Positions 33,881-45,605 of a stretch of DNA of 64,000 nucleotides are shown piece by piece; positions within the stretch are counted from its first letter, which is position 1, and every line of letters starts with the position of its first letter. Below the pieces are notes generated by a model, which did not search any database, had not been told where the DNA came from, and saw nothing but the letters and a program-made list of their open reading frames with translations. The DNA is taken from contig MNCI01006062.1 of assembly GCA_015680685.1 (NCBI GenBank), positions 7,015 to 71,014 on the forward strand, in the 5' to 3' direction. The translations under genes were made by a program, and so were the position numbers. The stretch comes from Gnetum montanum. Lineage: Eukaryota; Streptophyta; Gnetopsida; Gnetales; Gnetaceae.

Positions 33881-34599
33881 ATGAGCAAGGTCATGAAACT
33901 TCTATCTTTATCATTTTTTTACTATACTTTTTAAAAAAATTTGAGGTCGAACTTATAATCTTGTTTGTAACTCTTATGGGCAAACCCTAGACTAAGTTAT
34001 AAGTTGATGTTTTGATAGCCTTCTTAAATCTAATATGATTAGTCCATAATGTAGATTACAAGTAATTAATCTAAGGTTTCATAGTAGGCACCTAGGTTTA
34101 AGTTTGATTTTTTTGTTTCAAACTCACAAAAATCATTTTTTTTTCACCACTTTAAGTCGTTGCACCTAGGATTGGAGCTTTGTGCCTACCTACTACCACC
34201 AGCCTCAATGTAGTCCAAGCTTTTTCTGCCATAGCCTTTAGTGTAGTCAAATATTTTTCACCAAGAAGCCAGCATCGTTGCCCCAGGACTATCAAAACTC
34301 AAGGATTTTTGATGTTTTCCTATTTGTTTCCATCATGTTAAGAAGAAAGGCTCTTGTCAAAAACCCTACTTTGGAAGAGGTGTATGCAGTAGCCCATGGC
34401 CTCTCTTAACTCCCACATCCATTGATTAGAGAGGGCTCCTCATCTACATATCCCAAGTGCATGGCTCTAATCATTTTTTCATTAGAGTTTTTATTTATTC
34501 CCAGCTTAGAACATTTGCATTTTCTAAAATCTAGGCTTATGTATTAGTTGAATTAGAATTTCATAAAACTCCCATTATAGATATAGGTCATGTTTGTGT
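33880..34599. other. Flank of element D, no gene recognised
   Basis: No open frame, LTR or repeat was recognised. The last base plus 34601-34604 give GTCTT, the left target duplication of element D. Confidence 0.45.
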
Positions 34600-34604
34600 G
34601 TCTT

Positions 34605-35502
34605 TGATGAGTGGTGAGGTACCCCTATACCCAACCATACGAATCATGAAGTGTTCATGCTTGACTTGATAGAATTTTGTGGACTTTATCATTTCCAGTG
34701 CACTAGCCCTTTAGGAAGTGAATCTAGGCTTAAGGTCAATCGTTGTCTTCCTAATTACACTTGTGACATTCGTTGGTATGGTTAAGTCTAACTGAGGCAT
34801 CTAATTTTATCATTTTGTATTTTATAAGTTGGTGCTCAAATGTAGATAAAAGGAATTTGATTAACTAATCTAAATTAACTAATTAACTTTCATTTAATTA
34901 ATCTTAATATAAGCATCTAATCCCACTTTCCATACACGTCCTAAACCCATGTATCCACTATTGGGTGACCAAGTGCTATGCTATTGGGTGTACCAAACAA
35001 TAATGCTACTAGGATTACCAAGCGAATACATGTTACACTCGAGGAAATCATACTTATGTGTGTAATCTATCTAGCTTAATTGCTTCATTAATGTAATAAC
35101 TAGAAAATATTTAATAACTAATGAAAAACTAATAAATAATTTAAAATATTAAATACATAAATAAAGTAGTTAATCTATCCAAAGTACTACAAGATTTATT
35201 AGAAAGCTCATCTTTATTGCTGCACACTCTGTTGTGCTCAGGTACAACAATGCTCGAATAAAGATTCGTACATTCAATGACTCCTGTTGTAGGCATTTGA
35301 GGGGAAAGATTCTAACTTTTAAATAAAAAATGTAAGATCTCCACTACAACTACAATCTCTACTTTCCATAAATGCAGTTGCAAGCATGTATTTATAGTTG
35401 AAAATTAAGAAAATTGACACTACGTCAATGGGGCCTCGTCAATGCATGGTAAGATGTGTCGACTAGGCCTCGTCGACATAACCAACTAGACATGACTCAT
35501 CA
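34605..35502 (-). mobile_element. 3' LTR of element D
   Basis: Read on the minus strand it runs from TGATGAGTCATG after the polypurine tract to CACTCATCA at 34605. U3 carries GACGAGGCC-type motifs instead of GATATC. TATAAATA is at 35396-35389. The U5 module (about 34912-35050) has P3 CATGTATTC/GGATACATG as a nine-pair stem with one wobble. Confidence 0.92.
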
Positions 35503-35515
35503 TACCCCCATGACT
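35503..35515 (-). other. Terminal polypurine tract of element D
   Basis: On the minus strand AGTCATGGGGGTA directly precedes the 3' LTR, identical to that of elements C (second copy) and E. Confidence 0.85.
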
Positions 35516-35751
35516 AAATGAAAACTCATCCTTGAGTTATTTTACAAAATTGGGAAGGTATGGGATTATTGTTAGAGTTTTTTTTAAACAAACCAAATTG
35601 ATTGACTTGAGATAAAATTGAGTGCCCAGGTGTACAGATCCACAAATTACAAAGAATGAAGGTGTTCAAGACACAAAATTGAACACCATGACTTAACTCT
35701 TCAAAACTTGGATAGCACATTCCTTGATGGTGTGAAGCTTGTTGGAGAAGA

Positions 35752-38605
35752 TTAGATGATCCTAGGTGGTGATGGTTTTTGAGGCTCAAAGAGACCTTCA
35801 CCAGCTTTACACATAGGCGGTTGAGGTGGCTACAACTATCCTACTATTGTTGTGACTTTAGGTAGGAGGTGGAAAGCATCCAACAGTGCTTTCATTTTCT
35901 CCTCCTTACTCTAGGGATCATGCACCATCCACATAGCTTCCCCAATGTGGGTTGGAGTGGGCACATCCCAAGGACATGTGATTGTTGGAAATAACTCCTT
36001 TGCATTAATGAACCAGGCAACGAATTATTTGCATTCAATGTCAAACACCATAACTGTGTCTTTCAGCTCCTAGTAGTCACATATTCATCTAGCTAGGTTC
36101 TCAATGATTGATTTTTGGTCTTTGAATCGGGCTTTAAGAACTTTGAGTTTAGTGTTTGCAGTTTCAAGCTTTTGCTTGGTGTCTTTGTTATGCTTGAACT
36201 CTACCTCGTATAACATATATAAGCTAGCCACTGGTTGTTCTAATTTTGACCATAGTTGTTTGGCCATCAGCATTTCCAAGTTTGCATATTGGAAATTGGC
36301 CAACTTAATGTACTCTATCATCTCCTCGATTTGCAACTCCTTTAAGCAAATATCTACTTTGTTGTAGGTGTCAATCCCATTAACGATGGGTTTCCACATC
36401 TCTTTTCCTTTTGAAGTTGCTGGAGGGCTTCATTTAGTTTCACCTTTACCATTTGAATTTTTTTTTTCATCCACTTCCTTCTATAGGCCAACTTGGTCCC
36501 TATAGTGATTCTTCACTTTCTCAAATTTGAGGGCTTCAGTCTTCCAAGCGATGATTTTGATGGCCAATTTCTAGTGCAAGGCATGCATTTCCTACATTGA
36601 CAGATTGCAGTTTTCCATAGCCAGTCTCCTTAGTTCAGTGTTTACCCTAACAAGTTGCTCCTACTGTTGATGAAGAAATTCCTACATTTGATCCTTCTGA
36701 GCATCAACATTTCACAAGCAATAATTTTTTGCAGTCAAGGCTTCATTCTCCTAGTGCATCTATTCCAACTTCTTTCCAATTGAGTGTGTTTCTGCTTCAG
36801 CTATGGATTGGTTAAAGATGGTTGTTACTGCCTCCTTCTTAGCTTTTTGGAATCTTTCTTAAAGCTATTTGAAAGCTTCATCTCTAGCTATTGTTGAGCT
36901 AAGGATTGTAGGATCTGCAAGTCAGGCACAAAGTTTGGCAACCTCCATGGCCAAGCATTGATTTCTTTCTTGGGCCATTTCAAGTTGTCCCTCTAGAATA
37001 ATACATTTGCCCTTTGCATTTAGCAACTCTGACTAGGTTGCAGTGATTTTTTCTGGAAGATCAAAGATGGCTAAAGTCAGTTGCCTGGTTCTTGCCAATT
37101 GTTCCAGCAACTTTTCATGTTAGCCTGCATCTAACTTCTTGCTAATTATGCCTGCATACTTCTACACATCTTAAAGTGTAGATACGTCTAGTACAGACAC
37201 CATGAGTGCATTCAATGCTTTTGCTACATGGTCAGCCACCACTTCAACTGTAGTCTCCTGCTCATGATGTTGCATCACCAAGACAATTGCCTCTTTGCCT
37301 TCGTCCAACAGCACCAAGAAAGTGATGGCATTCCTAGAGATTTTTAGGAATAGATGATGTGTTGCTAGTGACACTATCACCTCTTGAGTATTGGGATCCA
37401 ACCTTGAAGGTAGTTGTGTTTGTTGGGCAGAGAAGACTGGACCACCCCGTCTCCATCTGGCTAACTATTTGAGACACCTCATTAAGGTGACTTATTGCTA
37501 GCTGGTACACAAATGGATTTTTCCCACTTGTTCCTAGTTGTTGCTCTTGTTCACTCAAGAGCTATTCTTAGATTTGATACCAATGCTTAAGGATTATGTG
37601 GACCTCTAGTGTTGTTTCCTAAGTTTGTGGTGGTGGTGGTTGCACCTCTTCTTGTGTTATTGGAATTTTATCTTTCATGATTTCTGACCATGAGGCCAAG
37701 GGAACATGCCTAAGCGTATCATTTGAGTAGTGAACAATGCCTACACTCTTGCAAAGTTTTCTAATGAGTAATGGAAAGGGAAAGGTTTTCCTTCCATGTT
37801 CATTATCCTTGAAGTGCTTATTGATTTCTATGTAGATCAGCTATGGAAGGTTAATGGGAAATTTTCCACTCATGGTGATGCATGCTCAAATGGAGAAGGT
37901 AGTTACCTTGCTTGGCCTCATCGTTGGATTGAGGTAATAGGCCAAAATCTTGAAATAAATTCACTCTGCTAGTGTGAGCACACCATACTCCTTATAGTCA
38001 ACCTCATAGCATCGCTGGGTCCACTCCCTCTTGGCCTTAGGATCACCTTTTATGGATAGTTCTACTAGCTATGTTCCTATATCAGGTAACCCAAGTGCCT
38101 GTGCAATAGCTTTTACTGAATAGGACACTTGAATGTCCTTGATCTTGACAATGGACCCTAGCCTTCAGCTACTCCAAAAGAGATATGTTTCTCCCATGTA
38201 CTACTTCCTATTAGATGTGATGATTGGCCACATGGGAGAGGCTTGCAATTGTGTCTTGACATCCTCTAGGGCTTTCTTCAAAAATAGTCCAAAGTTGATC
38301 TCTTGAAGAACTGATCTTTGGGTCTCTTAGGACTTGATGATATCTAGGTAGACTTGAGTCAAAGTGATCTCAAGCCTTGGCATGGGTCTAAGCACTTCTT
38401 CTTGTTGGGATTTTTCTATTGGCACTTCTTCTTTTGGAATCTATTAGACAGATTCCACTTTAGGCTCCTCACAAAAAGGTCTCATTGCATGGGTTACCTT
38501 TGGTAATGCTTGGCCCTGTTCTTGTTGGCCCCTTCCAATTCTAGGCTGCTTCTCTCATGGTTGTGAGGGTTCTCTTTCTTGTAGATGCTTTTTCTTTTGT
38601 ACCAT
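35752..38605 (-). pseudogene. aORF of element D
   Basis: Additional ORF between pol and the 3' LTR. The ATG at 38605 follows GTGATTACAG, identical to element C and typical of a splice acceptor. The N-terminal domain has SPMWPII, VSYSVKAIAQALGLPDIGT, a YFKILAYYLNP-like stretch, and FPFPLLIRKLCKSVGI with YSNDTLRHVP, colinear with C and E. After it comes a long Glu/Lys/Gln-rich region likely to form coiled coil (minus-strand 36399-36085 is open: ELQIEEMIEYIKLANFQYAN and more). It ends in a Pro-rich tail at 35752. Length is close to C's 930 codons. Stops and small frameshifts are present. Position suggests an env-like or accessory protein; no signal peptide or membrane segment is evident. Function unknown. 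Confidence 0.75.
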
Positions 38606-38790
38606 CTGTAATCACAATAAGACCATGGATTAGCAATCAATATGTGACTTTAAAGTAATTGGGGTACCTTATCTCTTAAGGGTAGTTACACTTGGCCAAG
38701 TTATAATTATGGTTGATTTAATTAATCTAATTATCATTTACTTATGTTTTATCATTAATAAATCAACTCGAAGGTTGTTGGAAGGGTTAG
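38606..38790 (-). promoter_or_regulatory. Distal part of the predicted aORF intron of element D
   Basis: This AT-rich stretch ends in TGATTACAG on the minus strand at 38606, directly before the aORF ATG. Its upstream part continues beyond nested element B at 46149-46282. Together they would form an intron of about 310 bases before B inserted. Confidence 0.5.
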
Positions 38791-39123
38791 CTTATTGATG
38801 AGACGCGACTTGCATGTGCCGCGGTCACCGCGATATCGCGTCTTACCCTACGATATCGCGTCCCGCCGCCATATCTATAAATAAGAGGCGGCACTCCCTT
38901 CATTTCCCAATCCTGGCTAGTGTAGCGAAGCTCTGGCAGATTGATCACTCCAGAGTTAGAATTTTTCCCCATGTGCCCGCAGTAGGAGTCCTAGAGTGAA
39001 CGGCTCTTTATTCGAGCAGCTTGTAACCTGAACCCAAGTTGTGTACGGCAATAAAGACGAACTTGTTTGGATAAACCTTGCAGCACGTGGTTTCATTTAT
39101 TGCTTTATTTCCTGCTTTCCTAG

Positions 39124-39197
39124 TGCGTTCAAGTACGACTTGATTACGAGCGTCTACGGACGTGTACGGCTAGTCAAGGAATCGGCTGCTTGACGCA
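39124..39197 (+). other. U5 hairpin module M1
   Basis: P1 TGCGTTCAA/TTGACGCA (one bulge), constant GTACGAC, P2 CTTGATTA/TAGTCAAG (39139-39146 with 39171-39178), inner hairpin CGTC-TACG-GACG, constants GTGTACGGC and GGAATCGGCTGC. Confidence 0.72.
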
Positions 39198-39201
39198 ATG
39201 C

Positions 39202-39321
39202 ATGAGTACGACTCAATTACGAGCATTGGATGCTTGGTAACCCAGTAGCGTATTCCAGGATTCTGCGCTTGGTAACTCCCGGGTCTAATGTGTACGGCTA
39301 GTTGAGGAATCGGCTGCTCAT
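39202..39321 (+). other. U5 hairpin module M2
   Basis: P1 ATGA/TCAT, P2 CTCAATTA/TAGTTGAG (39212-39219 with 39299-39306), P3 CATTGGA/TCTAATG (39224-39230 with 39284-39290). The same constants occur as in M1. P2 differs from M1 at two base pairs, both fully compensated. Confidence 0.72.
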
Positions 39322-39334
39322 TGCTAGGCTAGAT

Positions 39335-39411
39335 CGTGTGATAAGTACGACTTAGTTACGAGCACCCACGGGTGTGTACGGCTGGCTAAGGAATCGGCTG
39401 CTTATCACACG
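39335..39411 (+). other. U5 hairpin module M3
   Basis: P1 CGTGTGATAA/TTATCACACG is a perfect ten-pair stem (39335-39344 with 39402-39411). P2 is CTTAGTTA/TGGCTAAG and the inner hairpin CACCC/GGGTG. The copy in the 3' LTR is at 45651-45730 with one decayed pair. Confidence 0.75.
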
Positions 39412-39423
39412 TAGGCTAAATAG

Positions 39424-39550
39424 GTGCCTCAGTACGACCACTTCGAGCACTTGCGTTACGTGTGGCGATCCCAGTAACGATTAGCGTTTGGTAAGCTGCA
39501 GTTGCATAGTTCAGGGTGTGTCCGGTAAGTGGGAACGGATGCTGACGCTA
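39424..39550 (+). other. U5 hairpin module M4
   Basis: GTACGAC with P2 CCACTT/AAGTGG (39438-39443 with 39527-39532), the same P2 as families A and D. P1 is weak (TAG..TCA with TGA..CTA). The closing constant is GGGAACGGATGCTG. Confidence 0.65.
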
Positions 39551-39829
39551 GTTAATTTAGACTTAGATCTTTAGTTAGAGTTAGCTTAGTTTCTCAACCC
39601 TTTCTCCTGATAGCATAGAAGATAAGCCGAAAATACCAAAAAAATCACATACCTCAGACTTGCTTAACCATACACCGTGACACATACAAGCAAGCCTGGG
39701 AAGACAACGAACGATTAACCCCAAGTGTTTCTTGTGGCGTTAAGGCATTTAGTCTGCGGAGTTCGACCGGATCGCACGTGTACGCTCATATTCGTATGGT
39801 TGAGTGTAGGGGTACCTCGCCACTCATCA

Positions 39830-39847
39830 TTGGCGCTGTTGCCGGGG
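39830..39847 (+). other. Primer-binding site of element B
   Basis: TTGGCGCTGTTGCCGGGG directly follows the LTR and differs by one base from the canonical plant Asp-tRNA site. Confidence 0.9.
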
Positions 39848-39951
39848 TCTAAGTGTTTTTACGCCAATTAAACATAAGGGATATCACTCACATCGTTGTG
39901 AGCTTAAAACGAACCTTAGGGTTAATTAGTTAATTAAGAACATAAATAACG

Positions 39952-42082
39952 ATGAAAGTTAGCACACCAATAGAAATGGCTTCTTCTCATGAAATCAACT
40001 CACCTAAGGACAATACAGGAGAAATTCAGTATCATACGCATAACCGAGATCAGCCAAGTCCTAAACAGTATTCGATAACTTATACTCATCCTGATGAGTA
40101 TCTTCCTGATTACACTTTTACTCTCCATCAGGATGAACAGTTGCGCTGGAGAGATTCATCGGGTAATATAGTTTTACCCCCGGATCAATCCATTCCGAAC
40201 ATGCTTCTCCATGCATTGGCACAGAATGGCATACAGGACTTATTCACTGAATACGTTGCCGGAACATATCGCATGAGGGATTATCATCCCACAAACGCCC
40301 AACGTATTCGGGATGCAAGGCAGGAGAGCCAACATTCACTATTGAAGGGCAAGGTTCCCCACGTCATTAGTGAAATAGGAGAAGAGGAACCCCTCACGAT
40401 GGGTTTCTTAGAAAATGATGTTCCTCCTCCTCACTCTAGTGAAGAGGTTAGGCATCAGGGCCTTAGATCAACGATACATATTCCAGGCTCTGATCCCCGT
40501 GAGCACCAGCTGTTCACGGCAGGAACAACTACTCACACTAATGACGGACTCGTTGATCGTCACAACGATCGGGGCCGAAGCAGCCGAAGAGAAGGCAAGA
40601 AACATCACCATGGTGATGGATCCCCTTCTTCTTCCCCTTCATCACATCATTCACCCTCTCCTTCCACATCTGGGCGCAGCCACCATGAGCATAACGCGGA
40701 GAGTAAAGGTAAAAGAGATGAAATGCCTCGACAGGAAGGTCGAGAGGAGTTAGGACAAGGGCAAGGACGTAGGGAGAATAGGGAACCACAACGTAGACAT
40801 CACAGACGTCATGAAAGAGATGATCATGACGAACCCCTATTCGCAACCCGAAGTATGCTTGACATTAGAGAGGCAGTTAGGATTCCCACAAGGCATTTGA
40901 AAGACAGTAGGATCAAGCGTTTGGATATAAATAATATCCCACGTTTTGAAGGGGGATACAACGCTGATCCTCAATATCATTTACAGGCATTCCACGATGC
41001 TTGCACCTTGCAGAACATAGACAATGAGTGGCAGAAACTCAAGTTTTCCCAAGGACACTCATTAAAGAAGCAGAGAGCTGGTACCGGTCCTTAGAACCGG
41101 AAACCATCAGGAGTGGAGTACGATGCTCGAATTATTCAACAATAAATATCAAACGTACTCCAGAGTGTCTAACTTGTGTAAGCAGATCCAAGGTTGGAAA
41201 CAAGGAGCTCATGAATCCTTGGATGCTGCCATGGCCCGTTACTACACACTGCTACATCGTTGCCCGGGCCATGGGTACGCTAAGCGGGATCAACTTCGCC
41301 ACCTCGTGGATGGGCTACGAAATGAAACGAGAAGAACTCTTGGGACTTACGCCCAAGGGAGACTCTCCCAACTAAGAGCCCATGAAGTTGAAGTATTGTT
41401 GGAACAAGTAGCACAAGAAGAGGGTGAGCTACGGAAAAGAGAAAGTGCGGAGGAATACAACCGCGATCCCTCCCTTCGCAAGAAGGGAGTGAAATTCTGT
41501 GATGAGGAGGATGAGTCACCACTCGAAGAGTTGGTGAACAGGAAAACCGTGCCGATCCAAAAGTTAACAACGGAGGTATCGGCTAAGGTAGACCAAATGT
41601 GGGATTCCTTAGACTCACGAATAGAAACAGTTTTGAAAATCGTAGAGGAGTCTAAGGATGAGCAAGGTAGTGATAAAGGCAAAAACATGCAGAGAAACTT
41701 TAACCCTGCACATAACAAGGGTAAGGGAAAAATCTCTAACTCCGATGAGGCTGAAAATTCTGATTCAGACAATGATGGTGGATGTGAGGTCTGCTACTAT
41801 GACCATCCTAAGGGATGTTGTCCAATTATCTCACATCTGCAGGAGTCTGGGGTGTATGCATTAAATCCAAGGCTCAATCAACGGCAAACACCCAGAAGGT
41901 TACCTTATCCACAAGGTAACCCAAGGCAGTTCCACCAACCCTTAACGTATTATCCAAGTGGAATGCCTCCACAGCCCATTGGACAACATCAGCAATGGCA
42001 ATACCCACAGTCATGGGGGATGCCATCGCTGACACATCGATACCCTTACCGGCAGCCTGATCCTTATGGTTATTATGTGTAG
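39952..42082 (+). pseudogene. gag: gag of element B (nearly intact)
   Basis: Capsid/nucleocapsid protein. ATG 39952 opens a 380-codon run containing YTFTLHQDEQLRWRDSSGN and a His/Arg/Ser-rich basic linker. By comparison with A, two small indels near 41046 and 41107 disturb the capsid region, after which one frame (41123-42082) continues with KQIQGWKQGAHESLDAAMAR, EEGELRKRESAEEY and the knuckle CEVCYYDHPKGCC (41783-41821). The stop at 42080 is CAG to TAG relative to A, and the same frame continues into the protease. The leader from TATA to ATG is about 1 kb, long and structured. Confidence 0.9.
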
Positions 42083-43189
42083 CAGCCAGTTTCTCTAGGT
42101 GACGCTATGGGTCACACTACTCCACACCGTCACTACCATGCTTGGGAGTACTTTAGAAGGACTCCTCCTCCAGGAGACATCCCACATTCTATCCATCCTC
42201 TAACTCCATCCGCACCTTTTCCTCATGTAGTTCCCACAACACCTCCTGCTCCAACAATGCAAGGGGAATTGCCTACCCAACCGCAGCAGCGTCACACTGC
42301 GAGATCTGTAAATATTCATAGTGTAAATATCCAACCGGACACTAGTTCTGGCGATAACTGTACAAAAAAGATACCCTTTTTTAGAACTAGGAGCCCGGAT
42401 AGGCTCTCGCAACAACAAGCGGACAGGTATATGTATAGGCCTCTAACTACTAATGCTTCGGAGCACCCTTCAATCCAAGAGAGTGTAACACATACGGTTA
42501 TGCTAACACATACCGTAACTGACTGGATCAAGGTAGGCCACCTTCCCAGGAAACTAACTGATCCTGGGAGTCCCTTTATTTATTTACAGATCGCTGGGAA
42601 TGCACCACATCGAGCTTTTCTTGACTCAGGTTCCGGAGTCAACTTAATTTCGCGAGAGATGTATCACGCCTGGAACCTGCCCCAACTTAAGAAGAGCAAC
42701 ATCCAACTAGAGCTGGCAGACCAGTCCATCACTATTCCCTTGGGATTAGTGGAGGACGTTATTACCACTGTGTGTGGTTGGTCTTACCCAGCGGATTTCC
42801 TAGTGATCGATGTTAACAACAACGAAGGGGACTTCTCCATTATAATGGGAAGGGCATCGTTAAGCACAGTAGATGCATGCCTTAGGATCCGTGATCTTTC
42901 CTTGGAAATCTCCAAGATAAACATATGTGGAAAGATCGAGAAGAGGATAGTTCCATGCATCACATACAGTGATTCATCGGGTGATGACACGGAGAAAATG
43001 TCTCCATGTCACAGGTGTGCCCAGGAAACTCTGCCACAAAGATGCCTGTATGTAGCAACCACACAAGAAGTAGTAGACACCCCGTGGTTGACAGCTTCTC
43101 ATAAGAGCAAACAAATATGCATGGAACGAACTGAGGAAACTCATGCCAACAACCGTGGCATAGACACACTAGAACGTGAGCGTCACTGA
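42083..43189 (+). pseudogene. Protease region of element B (active site intact)
   Basis: This continues the gag frame after a single TAG. A Pro-rich spacer leads to a retropepsin-like domain with AFLDSGSGVNLIS (42617-42655; catalytic DSGS), ADQSITIPLGLVEDVI, PADFLVIDVNN and IIMGRASLSTVDACLR. In A and D the same site reads DSGF and DSSS, so B is the best preserved. The frame ends at 43189 in a charged linker that in A leads on to reverse transcriptase, which is absent here. Confidence 0.88.
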
Positions 43190-44772
43190 CTTCCACCCCT
43201 GAACTTAAGATCATCAATTGGGAAAAGTTGGGCACTGCTTAGGAATTCAAATAGGCGCTCACTACTTCGAATCTCTCCCTCACAACTCAGTCACGGGGGA
43301 GATGGCCACCTATGCTAACCATATGGGGCCCTTAGTTCTTTTTCAGTTTTTTTTTACACATTTTTGTTTTACAACGTTTTTGTTTTACAGTTTTTTTTAC
43401 AACGTTTTTGTTTTACAAATTTTTTGTTTTACACGTTTTTGTTTTACAACCTTTTTGTTTTACACATTTTTGTTTTACAACTTTCTTTAACTTTTCTTTT
43501 TTTTTGTTTTACAACATCGTTATATTTTTCTATCTTTTTGTGTGTGTGTGTGTGTGTGTGTCATCCATCATGTAAATTCGTCACCTAATAAGTGTTCGGG
43601 CCAATGGGATGAATTATTTTTTTCATTGATTGCTAATGTTTGGTTTTTACCTTTAAGTTACATTGTTGATACTAAGGTGTGTTATTTTGATATGGCAGGC
43701 AATGAGACCACTTCATCCGTCCATCCATCAGGTCTATGGTTTCCCTTGGCTTGGAAATGTATAGTTCCTTCTTAATAAGAACTTCAATGAATAAGTGACT
43801 GGGCATTTCTCAAACTAAGGAAGGACTCAAGGATTTGCAAAGGGTGTGACTTCAAGGGAACTTGATGTTTTTGTGTTGGTCATTCACTTGGGCGCTTGGA
43901 TGTTTTCTTCTTGGGTTTTCTTACCTTTCCGATGTAACCCAGTAATCGGAAGCTGAGACAATAAAAATAAAGAAGTCTTTGCATGGTGTGGTCCCCACGC
44001 ATAAAAACACAAAACAAAGAAAGAAGAAGAAAAAAAATGGAAAAACGAAAAAAAGAAAAAAGAAAAAAAGAAGCTAAAAAGCTAAAAGTGAGGATTCAAA
44101 GCACACCCCTTAGATGAAATAAAACTTGGGCTGCAAGCACTGGTTATGGAACCAAAGTGTTCCCTCTAACTAAGGCCCTTCTCGCTTCCCATTCTCTCTG
44201 TTGTTTCGTCGAAATGGTGGTGGCTTCTCGAAGTTGCATCCTTGTTACCCAAGTGGATGATTTAACCAACTGCATTTATGCAAAGTCATTGGAAGTGGTT
44301 GGTTTGAGGCTAGAGTTGGAATGAGATTCGCCACGTCACATTAATCATCAAACACACAAGGGGCTGTACACCACCTTGTTCTTGGGATTCCATTCCATTC
44401 CTCTTTCTTCCCATCCTTCTCTCCATTGTTCACCTCATTGCTGATTGTATCATTGTATATACTTTGGTTGATGCTTTGTTTTCTTTTTGGTAAATTCTTA
44501 CGGTTAAGACTTTAACTCTTATTCCAATGGACATTCCCAGAGCCCACGGACTCTTTGAATGTGGGATTGTCAGGGCATTAAGGGCATGAGCCTGCTTTGG
44601 GGAGGACCCACTAACATCCCTATTTGGAACATTAGTTAACTTCTTTTCCTTAACATTTTGCAATTAATTAACATTTTCATTTATTTCCATCATGACATCC
44701 TTTTTATTGATGCCATAGTTGTCCCTTTTTACCTATCATTCCTATTCCTTTTCTCTCTCCATTCTAACGCTA
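43190..44772 (+). other. Deletion junction and 3' non-coding region of element B
   Basis: AAGATCATCAATTGGGAAAA (43209) aligns with the start of pol in A (24525), and by 43260 the text aligns with A 27435, so about 2.9 kb of pol is gone. Following are AGTCACGGGGGAGATGGCC (43296-43314, internal polypurine motif), a TTTTTGTTTTACAAC minisatellite (43330-43520), a TG dinucleotide run (43540-43560), an A/G-rich tract (44025-44090) and the conserved block (44540-44615). Confidence 0.8.
43330..43520. repeat. TTTTTGTTTTACAAC minisatellite
   Basis: About ten imperfect units of 15-18 bases. A shorter version is in element A (27520-27590) and a relic in element C (56460-56560). It is expanded only in B. 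Confidence 0.8.
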
Positions 44773-45605
44773 NNNNNNNNNNNNNNNNNNNNNNNNNNNN
44801 NNNNNNNNNNNNNNNNNNNNNNNNNNNNNNNNNNNNNNNNNNNNNNNNNNNNNNNNNNNNNNNNNNNNNNNNNNNNNNNNNNNNNNNNNNNNNNNNNNNN
44901 NNNNNNNNNNNNNNNNNNNNNNNNNNNNNNNNNNNNNNNNNNNNNNNNNNNNNNNNNNNNNNNNNNNNNNNNNNNNNNNNNNNNNNNNNNNNNNNNNNNN
45001 NNNNNNNNNNNNNNNNNNNNNNNNNNNNNNNNNNNNNNNNNNNNNNNNNNNNNNNNNNNNNNNNNNNNNNNNNNNNNNNNNNNNNNNNNNNNNNNNNNNN
45101 NNNNNNNNNNNNNNNNNNNNNNNNNNNNNNNNNNNNNNNNNNNNNNNNNNNNNNNNNNNNNNNNNNNNNNNNNNNNNNNNNNNNNNNNNNNNNNNNNNNN
45201 NNNNNNNNNNNNNNNNNNNNNNNNNNNNNNNNNNNNNNNNNNNNNNNNNNNNNNNNNNNNNNNNNNNNNNNNNNNNNNNNNNNNNNNNNNNNNNNNNNNN
45301 NNNNNNNNNNNNNNNNNNNNNNNNNNNNNNNNNNNNNNNNNNNNNNNNNNNNNNNNNNNNNNNNNNNNNNNNNNNNNNNNNNNNNNNNNNNNNNNNNNNN
45401 NNNNNNNNNNNNNNNNNNNNNNNNNNNNNNNNNNNNNNNNNNNNNNNNNNNNNNNNNNNNNNNNNNNNNNNNNNNNNNNNNNNNNNNNNNNNNNNNNNNN
45501 NNNNNNNNNNNNNNNNNNNNNNNNNNNNNNNNNNNNNNNNNNNNNNNNNNNNNNNNNNNNNNNNNNNNNNNNNNNNNNNNNNNNNNNNNNNNNNNNNNNN
45601 NNNNN
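44773..45605. other. Assembly gap (833 Ns)
   Basis: It hides the polypurine tract and first half of the 3' LTR of element B. The right edge falls inside hairpin module M2. Confidence 1.

Larger units (their letters stand above)
38796..39829 (+). mobile_element. 5' LTR of element B
   Basis: TGATGAGACGCG at the start and CACTCATCA at the end, 1034 bases. U3 is only about 80 bases with GCGATATCGCG palindromes (38829-38860). TATAAATA is at 38876-38883 and AATAAA at 39050-39055. U5 is long and contains four hairpin modules (39124-39550), against one in other families. Confidence 0.95.

Noticed and set aside
39124-39550. CRISPR-like array, because of repeated constants with variable spacers
   Set aside because: Plant LTR context, unequal spacing, and the variable parts are complementary stems, not independent spacers.
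38796-39829. Hammerhead ribozyme, suggested by TGATGAG at the LTR ends
   Set aside because: TGATGAG/CTCATCA are the LTR terminal inverted repeats. No CGAAA core and no three-stem arrangement with a cleavage site were found around them.
40415-40846. Overlapping frames of about 100 codons on both strands of element B gag
   Set aside because: They shadow the His/Arg/Ser-rich gag linker, whose composition keeps other frames open. Only the gag frame matches A and D.
41280-41772. Minus-strand frames of 96 and 141 codons opposite element B gag
   Set aside because: They are antisense to the well-supported gag frame, with no motif and no conservation in A or D.
43540-43562. TG dinucleotide run as a Z-DNA regulatory signal
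   Set aside because: A short microsatellite in non-coding sequence of one element, absent from the homologous part of A and C.
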